Assembly (NCBI GenBank): GCA_018700895.1
Contig: JABIUV010000036.1
Span: forward strand, 1 to 51,435
Reading direction: 5' to 3'
Origin: Bacteroidota bacterium
GTDB lineage: Bacteria > Bacteroidota > Bacteroidia > NS11-12g > UBA9320
Length of the DNA: 51,435 nucleotides
Each line of letters begins with the position of its first letter. Position 1 is the first letter of the stretch. The notes beneath the pieces were generated by a model. The model had not been told where the DNA came from. It saw nothing but the letters and a program-made list of their open reading frames with translations, and did not search any database. Of this stretch, positions 25,613 to 34,596 are shown piece by piece. The position numbers and the translations under genes were made by a program.

Positions 25613-26581
25613 TCACCAACCCAATACCTTAGCAAATATAAGCGGAGCTACGATGGTGGCATCACTCTCTATAATATATTTAGGAGTATCTACTGCTAGC
25701 TTGCCCCAGGTTATTTTCTCATTGGGCACTGCTCCAGAGTATGAGCCGTAACTTGTAGTACTGTCACTTATCTGGCAGAAATAGCTCCATAGCGGGGTAG
25801 GGCGTTCCATATCTTGCTCCAGCATCGGTACCACACATATAGGAAAATCACCAGCTATACCGCCACCTATTTGAAAAAAACCAATACCATTGTCCTTACT
25901 ATTATCAGTATACCAATCGGCTAAAAAGGTCATGTACTCTATACCGCTCTTTACGGTACTTGTTTGTAAATTGCCGATTAAACAGTTGCTCGCAAATATG
26001 TTGCCGAGGGTACTATCTTCCCAACCCGGAACCACCATCGGCAGATTCTTTTCTGCTGCGGCGAGCATCCAGCTGTCTTTAGGGTCTATTTGGTAATGCT
26101 CTTCTAGGCAGCCATCTAGCAACATTTGGTAAAGATACTCGTGGGGTAAATACCGTTCACCTTTGGCCTCGGCCTCCTTCCAAAAGTGTTCAATGTTTCC
26201 CTGTATTCTGCGAAAGGCTTCTTCTTCAGGGATGCAGGTATCTGTTACCCTATTGAGGTGCCTGTCGAGCAGATCTTGTTCTTGCTGAGGTGTAAGGTCA
26301 CGATAGTTGGGTATGCGTTCGTAGTGATCGTGTGCTACGAGGTTCATCACATCTTCTTCCAGATTAGCACCCGTACAACTGATGATATGAACCTTGTCTT
26401 CGCGTATCATCTGAGCTAAAATTTTGCCCATTTCGGCAGTGCTCATAGCTCCGGCGAGGGTAATCATCATCTTGTTGCCTTGTGCCAATTGGTTATTGTA
26501 CGCATTGGCAGCATCTACTAATGCAGCGGCATTAAAATGAAGGAAATATTTATCTATGAAATTGGATATTGGTGTATTCAT
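25613..26581 (-). CDS. Deoxyhypusine synthase family protein
   Basis: 322 residues. It resembles eukaryotic/archaeal deoxyhypusine synthase: LAGAMSTAEMGKILAQMI and SCTGANLEEDV are NAD-binding blocks, GGGIAGDFPI follows, and SGAVPNEKITWGKL keeps the active-site lysine (K294) equivalent to human K329. Bacteria lack eIF5A, so the family is thought to act on small amines, for example as a homospermidine-type synthase. That is inference here. It lies 67 nt downstream of the arginine-decarboxylase-like gene on the same strand, which supports a polyamine role. Confidence 0.88.
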   Translation of the reverse strand: MNTPISNFIDKYFLHFNAAALVDAANAYNNQLAQGNKMMITLAGAMSTAEMGKILAQMIREDKVHIISCTGANLEEDVMNLVAHDHYERIPNYRDLTPQQEQDLLDRHLNRVTDTCIPEEEAFRRIQGNIEHFWKEAEAKGERYLPHEYLYQMLLDGCLEEHYQIDPKDSWMLAAAEKNLPMVVPGWEDSTLGNIFASNCLIGNLQTSTVKSGIEYMTFLADWYTDNSKDNGIGFFQIGGGIAGDFPICVVPMLEQDMERPTPLWSYFCQISDSTTSYGSYSGAVPNEKITWGKLAVDTPKYIIESDATIVAPLIFAKVLGW

Positions 26582-26614
26582 TATTTTATTCAGTTTCGCT
26601 ATTATTCAATTATT

Positions 26615-26647
26615 TTAGATTTAAACTTAAACTTAGATTTAAACTTA
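26615..26647. repeat. Short direct repeat (15-bp unit, two copies)
   Basis: TTAGATTTAAACTTA occurs at 26615-26629 and again at 26633-26647, an 18-bp periodicity, in the 67-bp gap between the decarboxylase stop and the deoxyhypusine-synthase-like start. No role is evident. Confidence 0.7.
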
Positions 26648-26648
26648 T

Positions 26649-28049
26649 TCAGTACCCTAATACCTTCATCATACTTTCTACGTCTTGTTCATCGGCAAAG
26701 AGTTCGTCCTTTATGTTGCCTTCTTCATCTTTGTAAAGGAGTATTTTCTTTGGACTGGGTATGAGGCAGTGTTTTATGCCTCCTTGTCCGCTAAGGCTCT
26801 CTTGGTATGCTCCTGTATTAAAAAATGCGATGTATAATGGCTCCGTATCGTCATCATACACAGTTGGTAGGTAGATAGCATTTACGTGCTGCTCACTGTT
26901 GTAGTAGTCGTCACTATCGCAGGTTAGTCCACCGAGTAGTACTCGCTCATAACTCTCGTTCCACTTATTGAGCGGTAGCAAGATAAAACGCTCACTTATG
27001 GCCCAAGCATCTGGCAAGGTAGTCATAAATGAGCCATCTATCATATTCCATCGCTCTCTATCATTTTGTCTTTTTTGGTGAATAATCTTGTACACCGTAC
27101 CACCACTTTCTCCTACGGTATAGCTACCAAACTCTGTAAATAAGTGTGGCTCTTTAACCGATTTTTCGGTACATTCTTGTTTTATCTGACCTACTATTTC
27201 CTTTATCATATAGGCATAATCGTAGCTAAAGTTTAAGCTACGTTTTATAGGGAAACCGCCTCCTATATTGAGTGAGTCTACAGATTTGCACACGTTTTTG
27301 AGCTTGGCGTACACGTTAAGACATTTGCGAAGCTCATTCCAGTAGTACGCAGTGTCGCGTATACCTGTGTTTATGAAAAAGTGCAGCATCTTGAGCTCCA
27401 TATTGGGCTCGTTAGCAATTAGATCTTGATAAAAAGGCACAATGTACTTGTACCCAATGCCTAGTCTCGAGGTATAAAACTCAAATTTGGGTTCCTCCTC
27501 CGCTGCTATGCGTATTCCAAGTTTTATCTTTTTCTCCGTACGGCCCTTGAGTAGGTGAAATTCTCGTGTATTGTCCAGCACAACGTGCAAGTTGTCAAAA
27601 CCCATCTCTATGAGTTCTATGATTTTATCAATGTACAAGTCCGTCTTAAAACCATTGCAAATGATAAATCGGTCTTTGGTAAGTGTACCTTCCTCATACA
27701 GTTTAAGGATAAGATTTAAGTCAAAGGCCGAGCTTGTTTCTAGGTGAATGTCATTTTTTAAGCCTTCATTAATTACGTACTTATAATGCGAGCTTTTAGT
27801 GCAGTAGCAGTAGTTGTACGTTCCGTTATAATTATGCTCCGCAAAAGCATCGGCAAACCAAAATTTAGCTTTCTGTATATTTTCAGAGATTTTAGGCAAG
27901 TAGCTGAAACGAAATGGTGTACCGTATTTCTTAGCCAAGTCCATCAAAGGGATATTGCGGTATTGCAATTCGCCCTCTTCATTGGTATGAAATTCTTCCG
28001 TAGGGAAGTTAAAAGTCTGATCTATTAAATCTGAATATTTGTTTTTCAA
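26649..28049 (-). CDS. speA: Arginine decarboxylase-like PLP enzyme (alanine-racemase fold)
   Basis: 466 residues, shorter than the 630-residue E. coli SpeA. It has the fold III PLP-dependent barrel: YNYCYCTKSSHYKYV places the PLP lysine at K85, GGGFP binds the phosphate, and LTCDSDD supplies catalytic C377. This matches the biosynthetic arginine/diaminopimelate/ornithine decarboxylase superfamily. Bacteroidota members of this type are annotated as arginine decarboxylases making agmatine, but substrate choice is not certain from sequence. It precedes the deoxyhypusine synthase-like gene, giving a two-gene polyamine-like unit. It is divergent from uvrA. Confidence 0.85.
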   Translation of the reverse strand: MKNKYSDLIDQTFNFPTEEFHTNEEGELQYRNIPLMDLAKKYGTPFRFSYLPKISENIQKAKFWFADAFAEHNYNGTYNYCYCTKSSHYKYVINEGLKNDIHLETSSAFDLNLILKLYEEGTLTKDRFIICNGFKTDLYIDKIIELIEMGFDNLHVVLDNTREFHLLKGRTEKKIKLGIRIAAEEEPKFEFYTSRLGIGYKYIVPFYQDLIANEPNMELKMLHFFINTGIRDTAYYWNELRKCLNVYAKLKNVCKSVDSLNIGGGFPIKRSLNFSYDYAYMIKEIVGQIKQECTEKSVKEPHLFTEFGSYTVGESGGTVYKIIHQKRQNDRERWNMIDGSFMTTLPDAWAISERFILLPLNKWNESYERVLLGGLTCDSDDYYNSEQHVNAIYLPTVYDDDTEPLYIAFFNTGAYQESLSGQGGIKHCLIPSPKKILLYKDEEGNIKDELFADEQDVESMMKVLGY

Positions 28050-28188
28050 TGCTTCAAAAAAGTTGTACTACAAATTAATAGTATAAAAACGGTACCATCA
28101 GCTAAAAAACACTACGAAACAAAAACTGTAAAAATCGTGAAGTGTTACCTTATAATGAAGGATGATCGGAACGGATTCTCGTTCTTAA

Positions 28189-31044
28189 GTGTACCTTCGC
28201 AAACTTCTAAAAATTTCAATTATCAACGAGCAAGATACCATAAAGATTATAGGTGCAAGGGAGCACAATCTTAAAAACGTAGACTTAGAAATACCAAGAC
28301 ATAAGTTGGTGGTTTTTACAGGATTGAGTGGCAGTGGTAAGTCGAGTCTGGCTTTTGATACCATTTTTGCCGAAGGCCAACGCCGCTATATGGATACCTT
28401 CTCGGCCTATGCTCGCCAGTTTGTGGGTGATATGAAACGCCCCGATGTAGATAAGATAGAAGGCCTTAGTCCTGTCATCGCTATAGAGCAAAAAACAGTA
28501 AGTAAAAATCCGCGTAGTACCGTGGGTACCATTACCGAGGTGTATGATTTCTTACGACTACTCTTTGCCCGTGCCGGAGATGCTTACTCTTACCTGAGCG
28601 GTAACAAGATGAAAAGCTTTACCGAACAGGAGATTATAGATACGGTAAACCAAAAGTTTAGTCTACAGAAGATGATGATTTTAGCTCCGCTCGTAAAAGG
28701 ACGTAAGGGGCATTATCGCGAAATTTTTGACCAATACCGCAAGCGGGGATATACCAAAGTATGGGTAGACGGCGAGCTAATGGATATAGAACCCGGGATG
28801 CAGCTCGATCGATATAAGATACACGATATAGACCTCATGATAGATCGTATATCGCCCGAAGATGCAGGTAGTCTGCGTGTTTCAGACTCGGTACGCTCTG
28901 CTCTCAAAATGGGTAAAGGCGTCATTAGTATCCTCCATCCTGAAACCAAGGAGCTTACGCATTTTAGTAAGTATCTGATGGATGTAGAAACGGGTCTGTC
29001 CTACAATGAGCCGCAGCCTAATCTATTTTCATTCAATTCGCCTTACGGAGCTTGTGCTACGTGCGATGGTTTGGGTACGTCTTCTGACATTTTAGAAGAA
29101 GACCTTATTCCTAATCCTAAGTTGAGTATAAACAAAGGTGGACTTGCTCCCTTGGGTGATGTCAAGGATAATTGGACATTTACCCAACTAAAGGCCATAA
29201 GCAAGAAGCTAAAATTTAGCTTATCTAAGCCCATAGCCGACCTTCCTCGAGCTATACTGGATGTGATACTCCATGGAAGTGAAGAAAAATTTGAAGTAGA
29301 GTACAAAGGAACAGGAAGCTACAAGCAAACCTACGAAACCAAGTGGAAGGGACTCATACCCTCGCTTATGGAGGCTTACCACGAAAAGAGTTTTGGTACG
29401 CTGAGCCGTTGGGCTGATGAGTTTATGACGGTAGTGCCGTGTAAGGCGTGTAATGGAGGTAGACTCAACAAAGAGGCACTCTCGTACAAAATAGGCGATA
29501 TCACGATAGCTGACCTGAGCAACAAGAGTATAGGTGAACTAGCCGTGTGGTTAGAGAATGCGGAGGCCAATATGACTGATCGCCAGCTGGTTATAGCCAC
29601 GGAGGTGCTCAAGGAAATACGTGAGCGGGTGAAGTTTTTGGTAGATGTAGGGTTGTCTTACCTCGCCTTAAACAACTCGGCCAAAACCCTCAGCGGTGGA
29701 GAGGCTCAGCGTATACGATTGGCTACGCAAATAGGCTCACAGTTAGAGGAGGTTCTCTATATCCTAGATGAGCCCAGTATTGGGCTTCATCAGCGTGATA
29801 ATAAGCGGCTTATAAACTCACTCAAAGAGCTACGCGACATAGGGAACTCGGTCATTGTAGTGGAGCATGACCGCGATATGATCATAGAAAGTGATTATGT
29901 GGTAGACATAGGTCCACGTGCTGGTAAAAATGGAGGAACCATAGTAGCCGCAGGAGCTTGGGAAGATATAAAAGACAATGGCACAGTAACAAGTGATTAC
30001 TTGGGAGGCCAACGTAAGATAGAAGTGCCCCAAAAACGCCGTAAAGGCTTGGGCAAAAAGTTAACCCTAAGCGGCTGTACGGGGAATAATCTGAAGGATA
30101 TAACGGTTGATTTTCCACTCGGAAAGTTTATCGCCGTAACGGGAGTAAGTGGGAGTGGTAAGAGTTCTCTCATTAATGAGACGCTGCATCCTATCCTCTC
30201 GGAGTATGTATATAACAGCAAGAAAAAACCATTGCCTTACAAAAAGGTAAAGGGCCTGGAGCATATAGATAAGGTAATTACCATAGACCAATCACCTATT
30301 GGTCGTACACCGAGAAGTAATCCTGCTACGTATGTTGGGTTTTTCTCAGATATAAGAAACCTATATGCCGAAATAGGAGAGAGTAAGATTCGCGGTTATA
30401 AGCCCGGTCGATTTAGCTTTAATGTGAAAGGCGGAAGATGCGAAACTTGTCGCGGTGGTGGACAAAAGGTAATTGAGATGAACTTTTTGCCTGATGTATT
30501 GGTGGAATGTGAAACCTGCAATGGCAAGCGTTACAATAGAGAAACACTCGAAATACGCTACAAAAACAAGAGCATAAGTGATGTGCTTAATATGACGGTA
30601 GAAGAAGCCGTCGTGTTTTTTGAGGCAGTACCAAGTATCTACAGAAAAATAAAGGCTCTGAACGACGTAGGACTAGGATACATCACCCTGGGACAGAGTA
30701 GTACCACTATATCTGGTGGCGAAGCTCAACGGGTAAAATTAGCCAGTGAGCTAGGTAAAATAAGTACAGGACAAACGTTTTATATACTCGACGAACCTAC
30801 CACGGGACTACATTTTGAAGATATAAATGTACTACTAGAAGTATTGCAAAACTTGGTAGACCTAGGAAATACAGTGCTCGTGATAGAGCATAACTTAGAC
30901 GTTGTAAAAGTAGCAGATCACATTATAGACATAGGCCCAGAAGGCGGACACGCAGGGGGCGAGGTACTTATCACGGGTACTCCCGAAGAAGTAATCAAAT
31001 CGCAAGTAGGCCACACCTCTCAGTTTTTGGCATTGGAGATGTAG
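28189..31044 (+). CDS. uvrA: Excinuclease ABC subunit A
   Basis: 951 residues. Damage-recognition ATPase of nucleotide excision repair. It has two ABC modules: GLSGSGKSSLAF near residue 45 and GVSGSGKSSLIN near 645 are the Walker A sites, and the LSGGEAQRIRLA and ISGGEAQRVKLA signatures and two LDEP Walker B sites follow. Zinc-finger cysteines appear as CATCDG, CKACNGG, CETCRGGG and CETCNGK. The start is unclear. GTG at 28189 follows a stop immediately, but a promoter-like TACCTTCG covers 28192-28199. No ATG, GTG or TTG occurs in frame before the conserved DTIKIIGAREHNLKN block, so either the GTG is used or initiation is at ATT (28213 or 28219). Confidence 0.95.
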   Translation: MYLRKLLKISIINEQDTIKIIGAREHNLKNVDLEIPRHKLVVFTGLSGSGKSSLAFDTIFAEGQRRYMDTFSAYARQFVGDMKRPDVDKIEGLSPVIAIEQKTVSKNPRSTVGTITEVYDFLRLLFARAGDAYSYLSGNKMKSFTEQEIIDTVNQKFSLQKMMILAPLVKGRKGHYREIFDQYRKRGYTKVWVDGELMDIEPGMQLDRYKIHDIDLMIDRISPEDAGSLRVSDSVRSALKMGKGVISILHPETKELTHFSKYLMDVETGLSYNEPQPNLFSFNSPYGACATCDGLGTSSDILEEDLIPNPKLSINKGGLAPLGDVKDNWTFTQLKAISKKLKFSLSKPIADLPRAILDVILHGSEEKFEVEYKGTGSYKQTYETKWKGLIPSLMEAYHEKSFGTLSRWADEFMTVVPCKACNGGRLNKEALSYKIGDITIADLSNKSIGELAVWLENAEANMTDRQLVIATEVLKEIRERVKFLVDVGLSYLALNNSAKTLSGGEAQRIRLATQIGSQLEEVLYILDEPSIGLHQRDNKRLINSLKELRDIGNSVIVVEHDRDMIIESDYVVDIGPRAGKNGGTIVAAGAWEDIKDNGTVTSDYLGGQRKIEVPQKRRKGLGKKLTLSGCTGNNLKDITVDFPLGKFIAVTGVSGSGKSSLINETLHPILSEYVYNSKKKPLPYKKVKGLEHIDKVITIDQSPIGRTPRSNPATYVGFFSDIRNLYAEIGESKIRGYKPGRFSFNVKGGRCETCRGGGQKVIEMNFLPDVLVECETCNGKRYNRETLEIRYKNKSISDVLNMTVEEAVVFFEAVPSIYRKIKALNDVGLGYITLGQSSTTISGGEAQRVKLASELGKISTGQTFYILDEPTTGLHFEDINVLLEVLQNLVDLGNTVLVIEHNLDVVKVADHIIDIGPEGGHAGGEVLITGTPEEVIKSQVGHTSQFLALEM

Positions 31045-31104
31045 TGGTGTCTCGTTCAGTACGATAGTGCTTGCTCGTGCTATATTATGAAAGTTGCAAA
31101 GCTC

Positions 31105-31123
31105 TTTTCGTCCTGGACGAAAA
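31105..31123. terminator. Short palindrome after uvrA
   Basis: TTTTCGTCC and GGACGAAAA are exact inverted copies around one base, 60 nt past the uvrA stop. It could be a weak terminator or a protein-binding palindrome. No T-run follows it, so the terminator reading is uncertain. Confidence 0.35.
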
Positions 31124-31252
31124 CTTAATGAGCTAATAAAAACATCGAGTCACCACACGATAGCATCCTTATCAAACGCCATCATCGAGCTACTAACTTA
31201 AAAAACCTTAGTTCCTTAGTGTTAAAAAAAAACGACACCTTTGTCAGACCAT

Positions 31253-31912
31253 ATGTCCCAATACACACCCACCACATACCCTCCCGCCGAAGAACGATTT
31301 AACGTCATATCTCACGGTATTGGTTTTGTGCTTAGTTTGGTGGCTACGGTATTGCTCTGGTCCAAAGCCAGTGCATATGATAATGGCGTATATACCATCA
31401 GTTTTTTGGTATACGGATGCTCTATGATGCTGCTCTATGCAGGGTCCACCTGCTATCATAACAGCAAGGATCCTACCTGGCGTGCCCGACTCAATATTCT
31501 AGATCATTCTGCCATCTACCTGCTCATAGCAGGAACCTATACGCCTTTTACGCTCATCACCCTGCCTAGCGAAACGGGTACGTGGGTATTTACTGCCGTA
31601 TGGATATTCGCCCTCGTAGGTGTCGTGCTCAAGTTGTTTTTTACCGGTAGGTATGACAAGCTTTCTACCGCCATGTATCTATTTATGGGGTGGATGATTG
31701 TGTTCGCCGCTCGGCCACTTATTGCTAATCTGGCTACCGACGGACTATACTGGCTCATAGCAGGAGGATTATGCTATACCATTGGGGCCGTGTTGTACAG
31801 TTTAGATGGAAAACTCAGGTACAATCACGCCATTTGGCACGTTTTTGTACTCGGTGGGAGTGCCTGCCACTTTATGGCTGTTTATCAGTATGTATTGCCA
31901 CCACTTGTATAG
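31253..31912 (+). CDS. trhA: Hemolysin III / PAQR-family membrane protein
   Basis: 219 residues with seven predicted membrane helices. Family marks: ERFNVISHGIGFVLSL at the N-terminus, YAGSTCYHNS and DHSAIYLLIAGTYTPF (H and D of the metal site), and HAIWHVFVLGGSACHFMAVY at the C-terminus. Bacterial members (YqfA/TrhA) are linked to membrane energetics and fatty acid homeostasis rather than proven haemolysis. The ATG at 31253 is preferred over the TTG at 31241 because a CACCTTTG element (31236-31243) sits 9 nt before it. The next gene starts 5 nt past the stop. Confidence 0.92.
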   Translation: MSQYTPTTYPPAEERFNVISHGIGFVLSLVATVLLWSKASAYDNGVYTISFLVYGCSMMLLYAGSTCYHNSKDPTWRARLNILDHSAIYLLIAGTYTPFTLITLPSETGTWVFTAVWIFALVGVVLKLFFTGRYDKLSTAMYLFMGWMIVFAARPLIANLATDGLYWLIAGGLCYTIGAVLYSLDGKLRYNHAIWHVFVLGGSACHFMAVYQYVLPPLV

Positions 31913-31917
31913 TTTCG

Positions 31918-32694
31918 TTGGATAAGTTTATCGCCTATACCGCTGATGTAGAGCACATTCCATTGCCCGCTTCGCTTAATGATCCCTTTGAGGTAATGTC
32001 ACCGCATCCCTTGGTGACACTCGCCGTGAATCAGCTGCAGGAGCATTTACACACTCAGTCGGCTTGGCAGCACAACTTTGGGCTAGGCACTGCTCACGAG
32101 GATACCAGCCTTAAAGCCATCGGTAAAATGTTTGGAGTATTGGTGGTAACGACCAAGGAGGGAAAGAGAGGATTTTTGGCAGCATTCAGTGGTAAGCTAG
32201 CAGGAGGAAATCATCACGCCTACTTTGTACCGCCTGTGTATGATAGCCTAGCACAAGATGGATTTCTAAATCAAGGGATGTTGCAATTAGAAGGTATTAA
32301 TACAGAAGTGAGGGAGTGGAAAGAGCAGCAAGCTAAAGGCTTAACGCCACAAGCGGAGAATAGACTGCGTTACTTAAAACAGCAACGAAAGGCTCTCTCT
32401 CAAGGTTTGCAGCACCAGTTGTTTGAGTCGTACGAGTTTCTGAATACCGCAGGACAAACAAAAAATCCCTACGAAATATTTGGTAAAACACCGCCTGCAG
32501 GAGCGGGAGAATGTGCCGCTCCCAAATTGTTGCAATATGCCTATCAACACGGTTTGAAGCCGTTAGCTATGGCTGAGTTTTGGTGGGGAGTGCCGCCTAC
32601 GTCAGATGCTGCTTCGCGAAATCACGGCCACTACTACCCCGCGTGTGAGCATAAATGCAGAGGTGTATTGGGGTGGATGATGAATTTGGAATAA
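31918..32694 (+). CDS. Stand-alone N-terminal domain of long-type RluA pseudouridine synthases
   Basis: About 258 residues from TTG at 31918. The start gives MDKFIAYTADVEHIPLPASL, like the N-terminus of the ~550-residue Bacteroidota and Vibrio RluA proteins. Further blocks from that N-terminal region are PHPLVTLAVNQLQEHL, FSGKLAGGNHHAYFVPPVYD, PPAGAGECAAPKLLQYAYQHG, MAEFWWG and HGHYYPACEHKCRGVL. In the long proteins the pseudouridine synthase domain follows directly after the CxxxC-like end, but here a stop comes at 32694 and the next 200 bp show no trace of a catalytic domain. It is either a natural free-standing domain or a clean truncation. It lies 5 nt after trhA and is probably co-transcribed. 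Confidence 0.72.
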   Translation: MDKFIAYTADVEHIPLPASLNDPFEVMSPHPLVTLAVNQLQEHLHTQSAWQHNFGLGTAHEDTSLKAIGKMFGVLVVTTKEGKRGFLAAFSGKLAGGNHHAYFVPPVYDSLAQDGFLNQGMLQLEGINTEVREWKEQQAKGLTPQAENRLRYLKQQRKALSQGLQHQLFESYEFLNTAGQTKNPYEIFGKTPPAGAGECAAPKLLQYAYQHGLKPLAMAEFWWGVPPTSDAASRNHGHYYPACEHKCRGVLGWMMNLE

Positions 32695-32877
32695 GCCAAA
32701 CCACTAATCCAAATATTAATTAAAATTTAGATTAGCAACAGTAACTCTTACTGAGTTAATGAAAACACGAATAAAGTAATCTAATCCGACCCTACCAAGC
32801 TACCTTCCTCTCAGACTTTGACACGCCAATAAAAAGCTAAAAAAAGAAGGGGTATTCTACTTCGTCTCGCTTTCCCT

Positions 32878-32885
32878 TACCTTTG
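32878..32885 (+). promoter_or_regulatory. Candidate -7 element (TACCTTTG) for the DUF6909-like gene
   Basis: An exact TAnnTTTG match with 13 nt to the ATG at 32899, predicting a leader of only a few bases. Confidence 0.55.
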
Positions 32886-32898
32886 TATCTCAAACCTT

Positions 32899-34596
32899 AT
32901 GACAACAAAAACAACCACACGCACCCGAGCACAGGAGAGTACCACGGCCATACAACGGCTGTTTGTGACGATGCGGCACTTGTTTAACAGGGGTTTTTAC
33001 AAACCCATGGGCGTGAGTGGCCAGAGCCTGAGAGAAGCCCTGCTTACCTTACAACCAGAGATATACGGCAGCATAGCCCAAGATAAGGTAGAACTGAATG
33101 GCCTGCTATATGTGGTAGATCGCCTGCCTACGGGGATAGAGGAATGCCGATTTATAAACCTCACGAGCGACGAAGGGTACGAAGACACCCATTTTACCCC
33201 AATTATACCACCCAAACGCCGCCGCAACTGCTACCGCATAGATGCCGAGCAGATGAACATAGAAATCACCCGCGGACGGTCGGAGATATATGATATACTG
33301 ACCCACCTTACTTTTCTGTATGTGGAGAGCCATAAGATAATGCACCGCGTGCTCATCAATGAGCATGGCGAGCTCAACCGCGATTGGCAAAAACTGGAGC
33401 AAGCCGCCATACAAACCGAGTCGCTTACCAACCAAGGACGGGAAGTAGCTCTTACCCACACAGCCAACATACTGGGGCGTACCTTCAAAGAAATAAGTGA
33501 GGTGTATCCTAAGTTTGCTACGACGGAGGATGCAGATCGTTTTCTGCAGATCATCTATTGGCTGGGCAAGCTTGCACTGGATGGACACCTGCAAAACAAT
33601 AAACGCACCATCACCTTTAGCACGGTACTGCGTGAGCGACTGGGGCAGCATATACACGGTGAGCTATGGGCCGACACCATCAAAAAAACACTTGCGGAGC
33701 AAGGCATACTGCATCGCCCCATACACATTATCAGTGCGAATATGCACAGTGTGCAGAATACGCTATATGCTCCCGCGGCCCTGAAAACGAAACTTAAGGG
33801 TAAGTCGAGGCTGGATATATACGAGGAACTTAGTGCCAACACAACCCTACGTGGTGATGTGAAAAAAGTAGCCACTAAGGAAGGTATGACCTACCTCAAG
33901 GATAGCAGCGGAACGAATATAGACGTCCAACTTTTTGATACGGCTAAGCTACGGTCGGGTGATTTTGCCTCTGGCATAAGTACGCTCCCCGACGATGAGA
34001 AACCGGTGCTTATTGTGATGGATTATGCCTTTGGTGAGCAGGCCTACGAGACCATGGACGAACTCCTGAAACCGTATAAACCGGATGAGCAAACAGTGAC
34101 CTACCTGCAAGTGCAGAGCATTAGTATCATGGGTAAGGCGGGTATACTTACGGGAGGTAAGGGCGATATTATGATACCGAGTGCTCATATTTTTGAGGGT
34201 ACTGCAGATAATTATCCGTTTAGCAATGGACTTAGCAATGCCGACCTGGATGGCAATGGACTGGGTGTGTATGAAGGGGCTATGGTATCTGTACTGGGTA
34301 CGTCGTTACAGAACAAGGATTTGCTTCGCTATTTCAACCGCAGTACGTGGGGAGTGGTAGGTCTGGAGATGGAAGGTGCTCATTACCAAAAAGCGATACA
34401 GGCACACGCCAAGATACGCAAGAGTATACGCGAAGATGTAACGGTAAACTATGCCTACTATGCGAGTGATAATCCACTAGAGACGGGCAGTACCCTAGCC
34501 AGCGGCGGACTAGGTACTACGGGCGTGAAACCTACGTATCTGATTACAGAGAAGATATTGGAGCAGGTATTTGTTCTCGGTACAAAAACATCGTAG
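32899..34596 (+). CDS. DUF6909-like protein with nucleoside-phosphorylase-like C-terminus
   Basis: 565 residues. The N-terminal block RAQESTTAIQRLFVTMRHLF and the NGLLYVVDRLPTGIEECRFI region recall the DUF6909 family of Bacteroidota, whose function is not established. The C-terminal third contains VLIVMDYAFGEQA, ILTGGKGDIMIPSAH and GLEMEGAHYQKAI. The last looks like the VEMEGAA substrate motif of purine nucleoside phosphorylases and MTA/SAH nucleosidases, so a nucleoside-handling fold is likely by inference. There is no signal peptide, so it should be cytoplasmic. The final seven codons lie inside the palindromic element that begins at 34574, so the natural C-terminus may have been changed by that insertion. 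Confidence 0.78.
   Translation: MTTKTTTRTRAQESTTAIQRLFVTMRHLFNRGFYKPMGVSGQSLREALLTLQPEIYGSIAQDKVELNGLLYVVDRLPTGIEECRFINLTSDEGYEDTHFTPIIPPKRRRNCYRIDAEQMNIEITRGRSEIYDILTHLTFLYVESHKIMHRVLINEHGELNRDWQKLEQAAIQTESLTNQGREVALTHTANILGRTFKEISEVYPKFATTEDADRFLQIIYWLGKLALDGHLQNNKRTITFSTVLRERLGQHIHGELWADTIKKTLAEQGILHRPIHIISANMHSVQNTLYAPAALKTKLKGKSRLDIYEELSANTTLRGDVKKVATKEGMTYLKDSSGTNIDVQLFDTAKLRSGDFASGISTLPDDEKPVLIVMDYAFGEQAYETMDELLKPYKPDEQTVTYLQVQSISIMGKAGILTGGKGDIMIPSAHIFEGTADNYPFSNGLSNADLDGNGLGVYEGAMVSVLGTSLQNKDLLRYFNRSTWGVVGLEMEGAHYQKAIQAHAKIRKSIREDVTVNYAYYASDNPLETGSTLASGGLGTTGVKPTYLITEKILEQVFVLGTKTS

Noticed and set aside
31771-31917. Upstream ATG extension of the RluA N-terminal-domain gene into trhA
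   Set aside because: The extension lies in another frame of the conserved trhA C-terminus, and family homologues begin at the TTG-encoded MDKFIAY position.
33106-33875. Long minus-strand frames opposite the DUF6909-like gene
   Set aside because: They are shadows of a well-supported gene with a promoter and a conserved N-terminus. Their peptides have no recognisable domain.
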